DNA from: Cryptomeria japonica
Taxonomy: Eukaryota; Streptophyta; Pinopsida; Cupressales; Cupressaceae
Direction: 5' to 3'
Assembly (NCBI RefSeq): GCF_030272615.1
Contig: NW_026728924.1
Location: forward strand, 314,001 to 372,000
DNA: 58,000 bases
Shown here: positions 42,382 to 54,850 of the stretch, one piece after another
How positions within the stretch are numbered: position 1 is the stretch's first letter
Layout: each line of letters begins with the position of its first letter
The notes under the pieces: model-generated
What the model was told of the DNA's origin: nothing
Seen by the model: the letters and a program-made list of their open reading frames with translations, nothing else
The model's database searches: none
Made by a program: the position numbers and the translations under genes

Positions 42382-43518
42382 ATGACAAGAGGAAGACTGG
42401 AAAATGAAGAGGTATGTTTAATTTCTCAAATTGAACCAACATTTGTTATTGTGGCATGTGAAGATAAACATTGGATTAAAGATATGGAAGTTGAATTAGA
42501 ACAAATTAAAAAGAACAATACATGGACATTGGTTCCACGACCTAAAGATAAAAATGTAATTGGAACTAAATGGGTATTTAGAAGTAAACTTAATGAAGAT
42601 GGTAAGGTAATCAGAAACAAAGCAAGATTAGTGTGTAAAGGGTATTCACAGAAAGAGGGAATTGATTACAATGAGACCTTTGCACCGATAGCTAGAATTG
42701 AGGTAGTTAGATTATTTCTTGCATTTGCAGCACACAAGAACTATAAAGTATATCAAATGGATCTAAAATGTGCATTTTTGAATGGTGATCTTGAAGAGGA
42801 ATTTTACATTGAACGACCTGATGGATTTTCATTGACAAATGATAAAGATATGGTTTGCAGATTAAGGAAAGCTTTATATGGATTAAAGCAAGCTCCTAGA
42901 GCTTGGTATGCTATATTGGACAAATATCTTTTGAAGCTTGGTTACACTAAAGGTAATGCTGAAAACAACTTATATTTCAAAGTGACTAATGAAGACATCT
43001 TGGTTATTGAAGATTTTGTTGATGACATCATTTTTGGAGGAGAAGATGGATTGTGTAAAGACTTTGGTAATAAGATGCAGGAAGAATTTGAAATGTCTAT
43101 GATTGGGGAGATAAAATTCTTTTTAGGATTGCAGATATCAAAAACTGATAAAGGTATATTCATATGTCAAAAAAAGTACTTGAAGGAACTACTGAAGAAA
43201 TTTGTTATGGAAAACTCTATATCGGTAAGTACTCCTATGCCTACGACTTATAAATTGACATTGAAGGATGATTTGGCTCCTATTAATCCGACAAGATACA
43301 AATCTATGATTGGAGGTTTACTGTATTTGACACAAACAAGACCTGATATAATGAATGCAGTGTGTATTGTTTCAAGATTTCAGAGTAATCCTAGAGAAAA
43401 TCATGAATCGGTAGTGAAAAGGATTTTTTGGTATCGACAAGGCACAACAATCTTGGTTTATGGTATCGTAAAGATGAAAACTTTGATTTATGTGCATACA
43501 TCGATGCAATTTGGGTAG
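42382..43518 (+). pseudogene. Copia-B reverse transcriptase, best-preserved frame
   Basis: 378 codons open. Motifs: NNTWTLVPRPKDKNVIGTKW, KARLVCKGYSQKEGIDYNET, the YQMDLKCAFLNGDLEEEFYI region (motif A, with Cys for Ser/Thr), ALYGLKQAPRAWYAILDKYL, FVDDIIFGG (motif C, Phe for Tyr), FFLGLQISKTDKGIFICQKK. The start of RNase H (SMIGGLLYLTQTRPDIMNAV) is in the same frame. A frameshift near 43.43 kb moves the rest to the next frame. Confidence 0.92.
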
Positions 43519-43934
43519 GAGATGTAGATGATAGAAAGAGCACCACCAACAGGGCATTCTTTCTTGGTAGTAGATTGATTTCATGGTTGAGCAAGAAACA
43601 GAGTTGTACATCATTATCAATAGTAAAATCAGAATATGTTGTAGCAACAACTAATTGTACTCAGGTATTATGTATTAAGATAATATTGAAGGACATAAAG
43701 GTAAAATGGAAAGAACCTATAATCATTTACTATGATAATTTAGCAACTATTGACATATCTAAGAATCTGGTATTTCATTCTAAAACTAAACATGTTTCTA
43801 TCAAATATAATTTTCTAAAAGAGAATGTTGAAGCAAAAGAAGTGAGATTGGTTTATGTGAATACTAAAGAGCAGATTGTAGATATCTTTACGAAGCCTTT
43901 GCCTAAGGAAACTTTTGAATATCTTAGAGAGTAG
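43428..43934 (+). pseudogene. Copia-B RNase H, 3' part
   Basis: Open frame of 168 codons after the frameshift: LCAYIDAIWVGDVDDRKSTT, FFLGSRLISWLSKKQSCTSL, EYVVATTNCTQVL, YYDNLATIDISKNLVFHSKT, and the C-terminal VDIFTKPLPKETFEYLRE. Ala sits at the SDADWAG-type Asp position (DAIW for DADW). A TAG at 43932 sits where Gln or Lys would be expected, followed by LGVIPLP. Confidence 0.9.
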
Positions 43935-44323
43935 CTTGGGGTTATACCCTTACCGGCAGAGACTTAGACAATTGATGATTGGCATGAAACTGACAAAATT
44001 TACAGAGAAACTTATTTTTTCAGCTTTGATGAAGGAGGGCTACTTCTCAGTGGGAGTAGATGGTTATAACAATTGGTTATTGTAATTCATTGTATCTAGT
44101 ATTTATATTGCTCTTGTATTTGATGTCAAAAGGGGAGAGATATCTATGAAAAACATACATTATCCTCTGGGGAGAGATTACTTATTGGGGGAGTGATATA
44201 TACTCTCTGCATTTTTATTTTTATTTCTGGTATTGATATATTTTGGAGATTATTGGTTGTTGGTTTTTTGGCATTCTGTTTTGGCACTTAGATGTTTTTC
44301 CATCTTGTGTTGCCATCAATGCC

Positions 44324-44335
44324 AAAGGGCAAAAT
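44324..44335 (+). promoter_or_regulatory. Copia-B polypurine tract
   Basis: AAAGGGCAAAAT, ending at the 3' LTR start. Confidence 0.75.
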
Positions 44336-45424
44336 TGTTGGTATTATGGATGTGTTGCATTGGTTTTGTCATTGATGTCAACACTTATCCTTCTAGAGAT
44401 CTTTGGTTATGTTGAATCGGCTTCACCAGCAAGATCAGTGACTTATGCACAGTCACTGGTATATCACTCACCAGAAGGTTATATTGTTCACTAGCACTAA
44501 GGATGACTTGTTATCATTTGGAGATCACTTGGTTATGTTGAAGACATGGTTTGGACACTTGGTTTTGGTATTTTGGTTATTGGTCTAATCGGGTTGACAT
44601 ATTTGTTGTTACTGGCAAATTGGTCTAGGTTATGGACTGACATGCATTATCTATTCCAGATAAGCACGACACGTTATGGAGATGATTTAATTAATTGGAT
44701 ATTGTTTTAATTGTATTGAGCCGACATGATGCATCGCATATTGACTTGTATGTAATTGGTTTAATTGTAATATTCTTAGGAAAGCCGACCTACACATTTG
44801 GTCTTAGGTTTTGGTATATATGTAAGATCTCATTTATGAGATAATGTAAGGAAGTAATAGAGTAGAGAGATAGTATATAGTTATGGTATTGGAACATGGT
44901 ATGTGTGAATATTGAAGATCATATGAGCAGACCATAGAGAAGTTTTAAGGAAGGTTTGAAGGTGATTATGAGATCTTAACTGGTACTGAATCCAACATTG
45001 GAGATGCTACTTTGAGCAGTACATTATCATTGGATTTAATCATCCAATTATAGTCAGTGTGACTCCTATTTTGTGATTAAGCAGTGAGCTCTAGGCGGTT
45101 GGCCTTTCTGCATGTGTAGACCCCATTTCTATACACATACTATCTATAGTAGTATCATCTAATTGTGGGTAAGGTTTCCCACCGTGGTTTTTCCCCTTAC
45201 AAGGTTTCCACGTACAAATCTTTGTGTTATGTGTTGTGGATGTTGTTTCTCTTTCTGTTTCATGCATTAAGTTTCATCGGTATTGATATTAACTTTTAAT
45301 CTGTTAACCAACATTAAGTTTGGTTTACCATTATTAAGTATCAAGTTTGATTAAGTTATATTTGGGTTGAAATTAATTGACAACTGATTCACCCCCCCCT
45401 CTCAGTTGCCTCCGGGTCCTAACA
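44336..45424 (+). repeat. Copia-B 3' LTR
   Basis: TGTTGGTATTATGG...GGGTCCTAACA, 1089 bp, followed by the TGTGA target duplication. Confidence 0.93.
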
Positions 45425-45429
45425 TGTGA

Positions 45430-46815
45430 AACTATCAATCTATATAGACATGTATAATCAGTAGAAGTTCTTTAAACTCTTAATCCAATCAAATTTGTGT
45501 TCAATTACCTTTCCCTTGTCTGTCGTTGGGCTTCTAGAGTCTAGATAACACCACACTTCCCTCACACTAAGTGTGTCCTACAAGGGAAAAATAAGATAAA
45601 CATGTAAGTTAATATATAATTTAATTAATGATAATTTAAATGACAACCATGTATATGATAAATATATAAATGACTAAGTGCAAAAATATATACCATGTAG
45701 TTGTGCAAGCCAAATGAAATGGTCGAAAGGGTGGCATCTAGGACCTGTGTCATGTCCTCCACAGACATTAATTGTTAAATAGAACATGTATATAAACATT
45801 AGTACTTAATATTATTTCTAATAAATATTCATTTAAAATAAAATGCACTATGAACTTAGAAGTTAAGTCTTACCACTATATTGTCAGTGTAGATCCATGA
45901 ACCTACTCGTCTCTAGCATGCAAGGACTCCCTAGGGTGTGCTCTAGTTCCTACCATCTCATGTGGTACACCAACCATATCATGGACCTCGAAATCAGATG
46001 TGTCAATGATTTCATCAACAACCTATATTAGGGCTGCTCAATCCTCTACTAGCCTCAAGTTCATGTGGTTGAGCTAGTGCCATGGTCTAAGAAACCAAAA
46101 GGCCACTCAAAGAGTGAATATCCGATATAGTGTGTGATGTTACATCTACAATAATATCTTGAGGTTGTACTAAAGGTTGGTGAGCAATGTGAGAAGGGGG
46201 ATCATATGGGCCCTATAAAACTCGAACTACCTCAGGTCTATCATGGGGCATACCTCTGCCCATGCCCTAGAAATTTTTTACTTTGAAGTAGTTGACATAC
46301 TTACCTAACACAAACTTGGGATATTATTTATAGAAAAAAAAAACCACATCAAGATTGTTGCTGGCTGATCTATGAAGAACTAACCACCAACAATCCCAGA
46401 AGTTATTTAGGATATCATCTTTCACACACTATTTTATGGAAAGTTCCAGCTTTTTAACATCAATGGGCTATCTAGTGTGCGGATTAACAAATAGGATGGA
46501 TATTTCATCTTTTCATATTTTGAGGTTCTTCACCTCATCATATGACAACCCATCTAGATATTGTTCCCTCATGGCATCTCACTACAGAAGAACTACATTA
46601 TGGTCGATGGTGAGGGTTTCTATATTAGAGATTATTGACTGTAACGTGGATATCATTAGGGATAAATGAGGGATCATACCATACACCTCAAAAATACTCC
46701 TCGACTGATCCAAATTTTAACTACTTAAATCATGAATTAAGGGAGGGTTTGGTAGTGGAGAGTTTGGCGGTTGTGGCAATTGTGGATTTTCATAATTCTT
46801 AGCCATATTACCTAA
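45430..46815 (-). pseudogene. Unidentified decayed gene with intron-like breaks, minus strand
   Basis: Read on the minus strand, protein-like pieces alternate with AT-rich gaps. The first starts MAKNYENPQLPQPP (46811); another has DGLSYDEVKNLKI (46.51 kb); then SVEDMTQVLDATLSTISFGL ending at a GTATAT donor-like site (45.70 kb), followed by a TTTCCCTTGTAG acceptor and DTLSVREVWCYLDSRSPTTD (45.50-45.58 kb). Stops break all pieces. I do not recognise the family; a plant transposon gene is the likeliest source. The inserted Copia-B target duplication lies at its left edge. Confidence 0.4.
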
Positions 46816-47039
46816 TTAAAGTTAGTTTTTTTTATATTTTACAAAATTTAAACAACAAAGTTTATTTGAAATAAAAGACCTAATTTATAAATAAAAAATG
46901 AAAATAAATAAATAAATAAATGAAAATGAAAGATTAAAAACTAATGAATACAAAAATAATCATACTTGAGGGTGGTAAGTGATTAAATTTTTTTGTCGCA
47001 ATCTAATATCTGATAATTCCAGATATCATGTAGCTATAA

Positions 47040-47259
47040 ACTTCAAACCCATCTAGACTGGCCTTCTTGAAAGAATTCAAAGAAAATTGGAGAGATGGAA
47101 AGGTGCTCTTCTTCAAAGCTCTATTATTTATATCTTATCTTTATTCCACATTTCAATGCCTTGGGCTAAGAAATTAGACCATGTCCAACAAAGATTCCTC
47201 TTGTCAAGAGTTGAGAAAAAGAATAGAATGTCTTTGATTTATTGGGAAAAGGTGTGTCA
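47040..47259 (+). pseudogene. LINE reverse transcriptase C-terminal fragment
   Basis: 47040-47259 encodes, with one or two frame changes, LERIQRKLERWKGALLQSSI-like sequence, then LSLFHISMPWAKKLDHVQQR and a SLIYWEKVCH end, typical of the L1-type RT thumb region (WKxxLLSxxGRxxLIKxV; IPxxVxxxLEKIQRxFLW; WExVC). It stops abruptly at the CACTA terminus, so the transposon probably inserted here. Confidence 0.75.
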
Positions 47260-47299
47260 CACTAGTACATTTGGAGCAATTTTTTTATGACCGTTCATC

Positions 47300-48225
47300 A
47301 GAAATTAGACAACAAAATGTCAGAATTCTGACGTATTTGTTCGTCGGTGATTCCGATGACGAGATTCACGTCGAACTTTAGACAACACCACATCGGAAAT
47401 TTCTATGCACCCACAGTATGTTTTTTTGATGAGGAGATGTCGAAATTATGACCTTGTTGCATCCTTTATCATCATAACCTCTGTCAATGACCCTTTATAT
47501 ATCGTTGTAACCTTTGCCGATGCATTTTTAATTTGGCAGTGTCCATCGGGATAAGTCTTATTGATAGCCTCATTGACTATCAACAAGACAAGATTTTTTC
47601 ATTGCCGCTAAGTGACATATTTGTTTGACGAGGAGACGTCGAAATTTTGAACTCGTTGCATCCTTTTATTGCAGTAACGTTTGTCGATTACCCTTTAACC
47701 TTGTAACCTTTGTCGATGCATTTTACTTTTGTCAGTTTCCATTGGGATACATCTTACCGAAGCCTCATCGGCTATTGACAAGATATGATTTCTCCATTGC
47801 CGCTAGTGTGTGTTTTGCCGATAGACAATCTTTAAGGAGATGTCAGAATTTCGATGATTAAGATGATGGAGGAGGCTGCATCTTGCAACATTTTTGTCAT
47901 CGCAGGTATGGCAACATCATCGGTTGTCTTGTTGTGTTCGTCGGAATTCCAACATTCCCCAACATTCAATAAAAAAAAAAATCTTGACTGCTTTTGTCTA
48001 CATCGATGACCCTTTATCACCGTAACCTTTGTTGATGCATTTTACTTTTTGCCAGGGTCCATCGGGAAGTCGTATCGATAGCCTCATCGACTATCTGCAA
48101 GACAAGATTTCTCCATTGTCACTAGTGTGTGTTCTACCGATGGACTTAAATGGTGTATGCTATCCCGATCACATGCTTCTACTTGTCAATGTTACCATCA
48201 GGTTGACTTTTGCTGATTACAAAGG
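47300..48225. repeat. CACTA subterminal repeats, ~200-bp units
   Basis: Three to four diverged copies of a segment with GAGGAGA(T/C)GTCGAAATT, CGTTGCATCCTTTAT, TCGATGACCCTTTA, GTAACCTTTG(C/T)CGATGCA and GCCTCATCG(A/G)CTAT start near 47431, 47629, 47836 and 48002. CG-containing short motifs (GTCGGAATT, CCGATG) recur within them on both strands. Such subterminal arrays bind the transposase in En/Spm elements. Confidence 0.75.
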
Positions 48226-50640
48226 ATTAATATTAGTAGCATTAATATCAATGAGCTTACAAAGGATTAAGCACAGTAGGTACTTCATTATCAGGAAGAT
48301 AAAGATGAAATAGCTACAAGAATGCATGAGAAGACTTATCATAAGGAATCATAATAGTAAATGCCAAAAATGTCTTACAACCAGTACATAAAACATTCAT
48401 AAAGAGTCATACAGATAGTCATAATGTTGTTTAAAAATACTATCAAAGGAGGATATTATAAAGATATAGACCTAGAACTCAGTATGCAATCATGGATAAC
48501 AATTTAGGGCTAGGTATAGTCCTAGACCTTGTTTAAAGGGAACCATGTGATAGTGCACGTGCCTAAGGAAAACTCTACAAAATAGTGAGCAGCAAGACTA
48601 TCAAGAAAAGTATTTCAGTCTTAAGCATAGACAACTCAAGGAGATAATGATTAACAAAGAAAGAACTTACAAAGATATATCTAGTCATAAAAGATAATCA
48701 TCTGAGTTGGAGACATGAGAATATTGTAGAACACAAAGTAGACAGTGCGATCATAAGATGTACACTCCATTTCAAGGCCCCAAACTTAAGGGCAATACAA
48801 GGAGATTCCATCATTGCCAATTGTAGTCCATAAAAGCCTTGTCGCAAAGCAAATCAAAGACAAAGTATAGTCATATAGAGATAAAAAGATCAAGTCAATC
48901 AAAGAAAAAAAGAACTCAAAGGAATTCAAAGATGTAATAGTCATAAGGCATGCATAGAGGCTCAGTACAATGGTGGTACAGTGTTGCAGACTAGTAATTA
49001 GGAGTAAAGAATAAGGATTGTGATAGAAATCAGGTTCTAAATACAGAGGCACGTGATAGTAAGTTTGATATTAGACAATGCAACATGGAGATATGATCAC
49101 CTTCTATGAGAAATGAAAGTGTAGTCATGATAGTATTTTTTTAGTATATTGGACTACCATAAACATGCACATGGAAGTGACTAAAGGGTGGGAGTTTCAG
49201 TTAAGTGAACTTAAAGTTAGAATGCAAGTTCTTAGTATCATTCATTAGTTCAAGCATTAGTTTTTAGAGAAAATGTGGATTTCTAAGTTCATCATCAATT
49301 TGAGGCCTAAAAAGGTGGAGTTTTGATGACAATTTCATCAGCTCTACATCAGTTAGAAGCCCCTCATAGGTCATACATGATACAAGATGTCTTTTAGATA
49401 ATTTAATAGCTAAGTTACTGATTTAGGTACGCATATGGATACAGAATCGGGTACAGATTCATGGAATTGGCAAAAAAAAAATCCTTGGGCATGGGTATAG
49501 GTACATCTGTACACACATAAAATATACTCCAATTATATAAAAGCAGTTGAGAGAAAATGTAATCTTGAATTTATTTAGTTTATGATAGACTGAAATGAAA
49601 TCAAAGTAAACACTCATATAGTGAATTGCATAGATGCAGAAACTATTTTGATCAATGATTCTCAATTAGGTCTTGAAACCCTCAGAAAATATTGACAATA
49701 CCAGATCTAGTCATCAAGATAATAGGATGACAAAATGTAGTGATAAATAATGCCACTATAACTATTGGAAGATCTTAGAGGTGATTACTAATCAATTTGA
49801 TAACCAGTTGACTAATAAGAAATCACTAATAGCAGTTTCACATCCTTATGACAGTATGAAGAAATCAACAAAAATAGAAATAAAGATCAGGTTGCACCTA
49901 TGATGACAAGTTGTGTATTTATGACAATTGCAATTTGAATAGTAGTTTGGTTCAGATCACACCCCTGACAAAAGGTTGTAGCATATATGAGATAGCAATT
50001 TAAATTGTACACTTTGTAGCCAACACTACTTTATTAATTTGCCCCAAAATTAGGAACATCAGATGATGAATAATCACTGAGGACCTAGCCACCTAAGAAG
50101 CACCTTGGAGGAATCCAAGGGGAATTAGGCTCGGACTAGGACCTAGAAAAAATCAAAATCAGGATCCAAGGGTTTTAGTGAAGAATTAGTAACTTAGTTT
50201 AACAATCAGTTTCCAGTAGTTCTACCTCCTTTTATGCATGCTCTTTCTTCAAATTCAACCCAAAATAAACTCAAAATGAACAATTAATGAACAAAATGAG
50301 GTAGTGTGTCTATTCTAAAATAAAATGAACAAATGTTAAGGAATGAACATAGAAAGTATGTCTATTCTTGAACAAAATAAACTCACAAAACCAATGAGGC
50401 ATGCATTCATATGTAATGGGGAATTGTCTCGTAGAAGCATGTTCACAACTTGCAACACTAAATATGTAACTTGCAAACAAGATGCTTAGCATAAATAAGA
50501 TTAACAGTGGAGCATAATGAAATATTGAAAAGTGTGTTACTTTATTGATCTTCTCTTTGTTTCAAGAATAGTTTAATATTCTCTACTTAACAGGGCCGAC
50601 CACGTGAAGGTGGAAGCTCATTTGGCCCCTCCCCCCCCTA
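48226..50640. other. Long CACTA interior without recognisable genes
   Basis: About 2.4 kb of AT-rich sequence, no credible frame. At 49430-49505, ACGCATATGGATAC, GAATCGGGTACAG and GGGCATGGGTATAGGTAC resemble the GGGTACGGGTAC-like ends of some hAT elements, so a small non-autonomous insertion may lie between there and about 50.15 kb. I could not define its other end. Confidence 0.4.
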
Positions 50641-50654
50641 ATATCACTCTAAAT

Positions 50655-50860
50655 TTCACATTAACATCTAACATTCTTTCATCCATTAATGAAACATAAC
50701 ATTCATTCATTATCACGTAACATTCATTGACACATAACATTCATTAACATTCATTAACACGTAACATTCATCAACATTGATTAACACATATCATTCATTA
50801 ACATTCATTAGCAAGTAACATTCATCAACATTCATTAACATTCATTAACACATAAAATCC
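50655..50860. repeat. Short tandem repeat, ACATTCATTAAC type
   Basis: About a dozen 12-24 bp units of (A)ACATTCAT(T/C)AAC, alternating with ACACGTA/ACACATA. Simple low-complexity array. Confidence 0.85.
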
Positions 50861-50979
50861 AATGGTTAACATATAATAACATTACAATCATTTTCTTTCT
50901 TTCTTTTTGAAGCTTGGAGGTAAAGACTAATTGGACCATCATTGTTGTCATCATTTGTCCTCTCTTCAGTTCTTCTGCC

Positions 50980-51420
50980 CTATGCTCACGATCTAGTTAA
51001 TGTATGCCTAGTCCTGTACTCATGATGAGGAAGCGTATGCAAAGGGGGCTCCATTGCAATAACAAAGAAATGGGTTAAATTCATGAGTTTTATTATTATT
51101 GTTACAAGTATTCCATTAATTAAAAGAAAATTATGGGGGTTCTCTTTACGTGATGGGGCCACATCATCTTCCTGATCATTTTGTCTAGCCTCATCTTCAA
51201 CATCCTGAACACCCTCTAAATCCTCTAGAGTTGAAACACGAAAGGTTACATTAATCAATACAACAATTGCAATTAAATTCATTTAAAGGAATAACAGTGG
51301 TCATCTTTACTTGGTGGGGCCCCATCACATTCCTAATGTTGTCTACCTAGATCAGTCTCAACTTTCTCACCATGGTCTACATGCTCTAAAATAAAATGAG
51401 GGCTAGTCGACACTCTATCT
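50980..51420 (-). pseudogene. Two diverged copies of an acidic exon in the CACTA transposase tail
   Basis: Minus-strand frame 50986-51282 holds FRVSTLEDLEGVQDVEDEAR and DDVAPSRKENP; a diverged relative at about 51300-51420 reads RVSTSPHFILEHVDHGEKVE and CDGAPPSK. Both end with a GTAAAGA-type sequence that could be a splice donor. They look like tandemly duplicated short exons, but their family is unknown to me. Confidence 0.45.
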
Positions 51421-51639
51421 GTCTCCATATCCTACGGGTGGCATAGTTCTACTATTAAGACATCATGAATAAATTAAGTAGTGACATTAGAATTTAAAAC
51501 ACAATAAATTAATTATGTGACCATATATATAAGTGAAATAAATTTCTATCAAGAAATCATTATCAAATATATAATATTCTAATCGCATACCAATACATTT
51601 CATTCATGTCATTGATCTTCTTCTTCATCCAACTCATCA

Positions 51640-51662
51640 TCATGACCACCACCACCACCACC

Positions 51663-51752
<90 letters not shown>

Positions 51753-51768
51753 TTCATCTCATTCTTCT
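51640..51768. repeat. (CAC)n and (ATC)n microsatellites
   Basis: About ten ACC/CAC triplets, then over thirty ATC triplets broken by CTCC near 51720. On the minus strand one frame gives poly-Asp with a Gly run, which would extend the acidic C-terminus of the DUF4216 protein if a TGA in between is ignored. Poly-Met/Ile/Val frames here are meaningless. Confidence 0.95.
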
Positions 51769-52330
51769 TCATGAACATTTACGTCAGGAACATCATCAAC
51801 TAAATGTCGATCGTGATCATCATCTACATCATCTTCTACTTCTTCAATATCTTCTTCTTCCATCACATTATACTTTACCAACCTTCCTCTTGGATCATGT
51901 CTAACAACAAATGACCAACCCGGGTTATGAGGAACCTCTGAGTAAAATACTTGCTCACATTGGCTTGGAAGAACATAGGGCTCATTTCCATCTCGCTCAA
52001 ATGACCTTGTATTAACCATTGTAAATCTATTATCATGTTCAATAATAGTTGTGTCAGGATCATTTCCATTCAATCGTAGCCAGTACCATTGGATGATGAA
52101 AAGTACTAATATGAAGGACCTAAAGTCACACTCAAGTATATCATCTAAAATCTCATAGTAGCGATTTTTTGAGACTCAAGGATGTATGTTGTTTCTAGAC
52201 GATACATTAGTCACCTGAAATACTGCATTTATTCCATAATCACAAGTTTTCTTCATGTCATCAAACTTTCTGATGTCAAATTTATGACCATTGCACCACA
52301 TAGCCTTGTGGTATTTCACCTACAAAATCT
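51759..52330 (-). pseudogene. CACTA DUF4216 domain
   Basis: The minus strand reads VKYHKAMWCNGHKFDIRKFD (about 52.27 kb), FILVLFIIQWYWLRLNGNDP, then NRFTMVNTRSFERDGNEPYV, LPSQCEQVFYSEVPHNPGWS and FVVRHDPRGRLVKYNV (51759-52073), ending in Glu/Asp runs. The PYVLxSQxxQVFY core is diagnostic of DUF4216, found C-terminal of TNP2 in plant CACTA transposases. At least one stop interrupts it (52.18 kb). Confidence 0.85.
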
Positions 52331-52459
52331 CAAACATATATAATATGTACATCATTACAATTGGAAAAAAATTAAATAATATGGGTGATTAGTATATTTA
52401 TACATACATGTTTATCTCTTAAACCATATGCTAAATCAATTTCTCTTTGTGTAACACTA

Positions 52460-53300
52460 GAATCTCCTTTACGGTGAGCTTATTTAACCAATGAAGTCAC
52501 ACCTTCCCATGTTAATGCGTGACCAGATTATTGACATCGTTGAATCCATACCGTCATCCAATCAAGATTGTTTGCAACATACAAATGTAGTGCATCCCAC
52601 TCTCGACCAACTGTACAAAAAATAACTAGAAATTTACAACTGAAGCATATTGAAGATTACGAATAAGTTAACTACAATATCGAATAATTAGCTCTCACTT
52701 TTCTCATTGTACCTTTCCCCATCAGGTTCTCCCCTTCAAATTTGTTAATGGAGTTGGGATCCCAAATATGATCTACACAAATCTTTGTCGCGAACTTAGG
52801 AAGGTATTCAGTAATGTACACAGTAGTCTAGTATACCATATATCCCTCCACCATAGAACCCTCGGGATGTGCTCTTTGTCGAACCAAAGACTTCAAAAAT
52901 TTCAAGTACCTCTCAACCATCCATATTGACCTTGTGTGTATAGGTCCACACAATTCAATCTCCTCAACTTGGTGTATGAGGTAGTGTTCTTGTGCATTAA
53001 AAAAAGTTGAAGGTAGACACCTTTGCATTTCACACATTAGATGAGGAATTTTTCTCTTCCAATATTTTATATCTTCTTTATGGATTTCTTTAGATGACAA
53101 CCACCTACAAGAGATTCAAGACACAAATATATTATTGAGACTTTAGAAAATAATATATAATATATTTCATAAAAAGTAATATCACTACAAATTGAACAAA
53201 TATCACTACTTACCTCATGTATTTTCCAAGATCATATATAAATTGCTTGACATTATTGTCAAAGTGGTCTGGGAGAGATAGAGGTAGAACGTACTGCAAC
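52460..53300 (-). pseudogene. CACTA DUF4218 domain and linker
   Basis: LPLSLPDHFDNNVKQFIYDL (53.28 kb), CEMQRCLPSTFFNAQEHYLI, HQVEEIELCGPIHTRSIWMV and ERYLKFLKSLVRQRAHPEGS (52828-53100) follow the DUF4218 pattern (xxLExxFPPxFFDxMxHLxxHL; GPxxxRWMYPxERxxxxLKxxVxNxxxPEGSIxE). The following exon reads EYLPKFATKICVDHIWDPNS (52.80 kb). Introns separate the pieces. Confidence 0.85.
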
Positions 53301-53329
53301 AATTATAAAATGATATTTTCATAGTTTTC

Positions 53330-54850
53330 TAACATAATACAATGAAAAGTACATGCAATATACAAATATATAGTAAATACACAAGAACATGAATTACCTT
53401 AATGAAGGTATGCCAATCATGCATTTTTATCCCTGGCCCAAATTCATGTTTCTTTTTATGAGATTGTTTATGTTTGCAGAAAATCCTATGGGAAATCAAA
53501 TTTTTCGTATGACTTATTTTATAGCATTGCTTTGTTGCTTCGCTAATAACCAAGGAAGGGCACTTATATTAATCTGCTCTCCATCACTATTTGATTGAAT
53601 GACATTTTTCATTGCATGATTGGATTCCTGAGTGTCACTACCAATTTTGACAATTTTTTCTTTGTCACGCCTTCAATCCAATATTTTCCATAATGTCTTT
53701 GTTATATTATTTCCAATATACATAGTATCAAACAAATACATAATTTATAGCTTCTCGTAGTAGGGCAACCTACTAAATTATCTGGGATAACTCTTTAGTT
53801 CCTATGGAAGGTGGTCATTAATTCCTTGACGACCTTCACGAGGCATATAATATGCTAAAAAAGTTAACAATGATGATCATCATCAATTACATCATCAGTA
53901 AATAAAACACAATATAAAAATACAAATTCCAAACATAAACCATTAGATGGAATGACATTACCTTTACGATTAATTCTATTGTATTCCAACTTCCATAGGC
54001 GAGGTGTCATTCTTCGTGGCTTTAATGTACTCTCTTCTTTCCCATTGAAAATATGTTTTTCAATATTTTGATACTTATGATTTTTGTGGAGGAAGTGCCT
54101 ATACTCATCAAACACCTTCTTTCCTAAACTTTTTGAATAACAAGATTTCATCTTTGGACCATAAACTGGACATGCAAATTTTCCCTTTGTTTGAAGACCT
54201 ACAAGATCATGTATAATTTGATTAAATATGATAATTTTTATATTTATAATTATGCGCAAGTTGATCACTATAACATACCAAAAAAATCTATTAGCCCTGG
54301 GGCATCATGAATTGTCCATACAAGCATTGCATGGAGTTGAAATTATATTTGTCCTATTGGTCTAAAGACATCATACATAGTGACACCATTCCATAACTCT
54401 GGGAAGTCGTCAATAAGAGGCTCAATATATACATTCATATCTTTAACTTGGTACTTACCTAGTTGAATGAACAAAAACATTACATAATTATTATGACCAT
54501 TTTGCTGCAATATTTATAATTTAATGTGGATGACTATTAAATGAAAAAATACTTGGAACAATCATTGCCAACATTATGTGCTCCCTCTTTACTGACCTCC
54601 ATGGAGGAATGTTATTGTTGATAATAAAAACAACCCACACCGAGTAAGTAGATCTCATCTCTCCAAATGGATTGACACCGTCCGCTGCCAATGGAAGCTT
54701 GAGATTATGAGGTTCTTCTTTAAAGTGTTGCCACCTTTTGTCTATGTCCATAAATGCAAAACCATTCACAGGCATTTGAATAAAGTTATCTCGACTTCTA
54801 TTGCATGCATGGTAATCCATAAATTGGGCCAAGATTTTGCACCTAAATAA
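53330..54850 (-). pseudogene. CACTA TNP2 transposase core
   Basis: Minus strand, several exons. MAQFMDYHACNRSRDNFIQM and LKLPLAADGVNPFGEMRSTY with SVWVVFIINNNIPPWRSVKR (54521-54832) match TNP2's LASDGFNPFG...SxWPVxxxxYNLPPW block. Then EPLIDDFPELWNGVTMYDVF and FQLHAMLVWTIHDAPGLIDF (54.29-54.45 kb), TKGKFACPVYGP with CYSKSLGKKVFDEYRHFLHK (53.97-54.20 kb; the second Cys of CPxC is Tyr), and SHKKKHEFGPGIKMHDWHTF (53.39-53.46 kb; GLKSHDWHV motif). In-frame stops are present. Confidence 0.9.

Larger units (their letters stand above)
38658..45424 (+). mobile_element. Copia-B: full-length decayed Copia element
   Basis: 6767 bp with exact target duplication TGTGA (38653-38657 and 45425-45429). LTRs are 1109 and 1089 bp, visibly diverged (roughly 95% identical by eye, including a 12-bp insertion near 38712). 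The interior has an initiator tRNA-Met PBS, gag, protease, integrase, RT, RNase H and PPT in Copia order. The coding region is far better preserved than Copia-A but has several stops and at least two frameshifts. Confidence 0.94.

Noticed and set aside
51563-51803. Poly-Met/Val and poly-Ile/Thr frames
   Set aside because: Translations of (ATC)n and (CAC)n triplet repeats.
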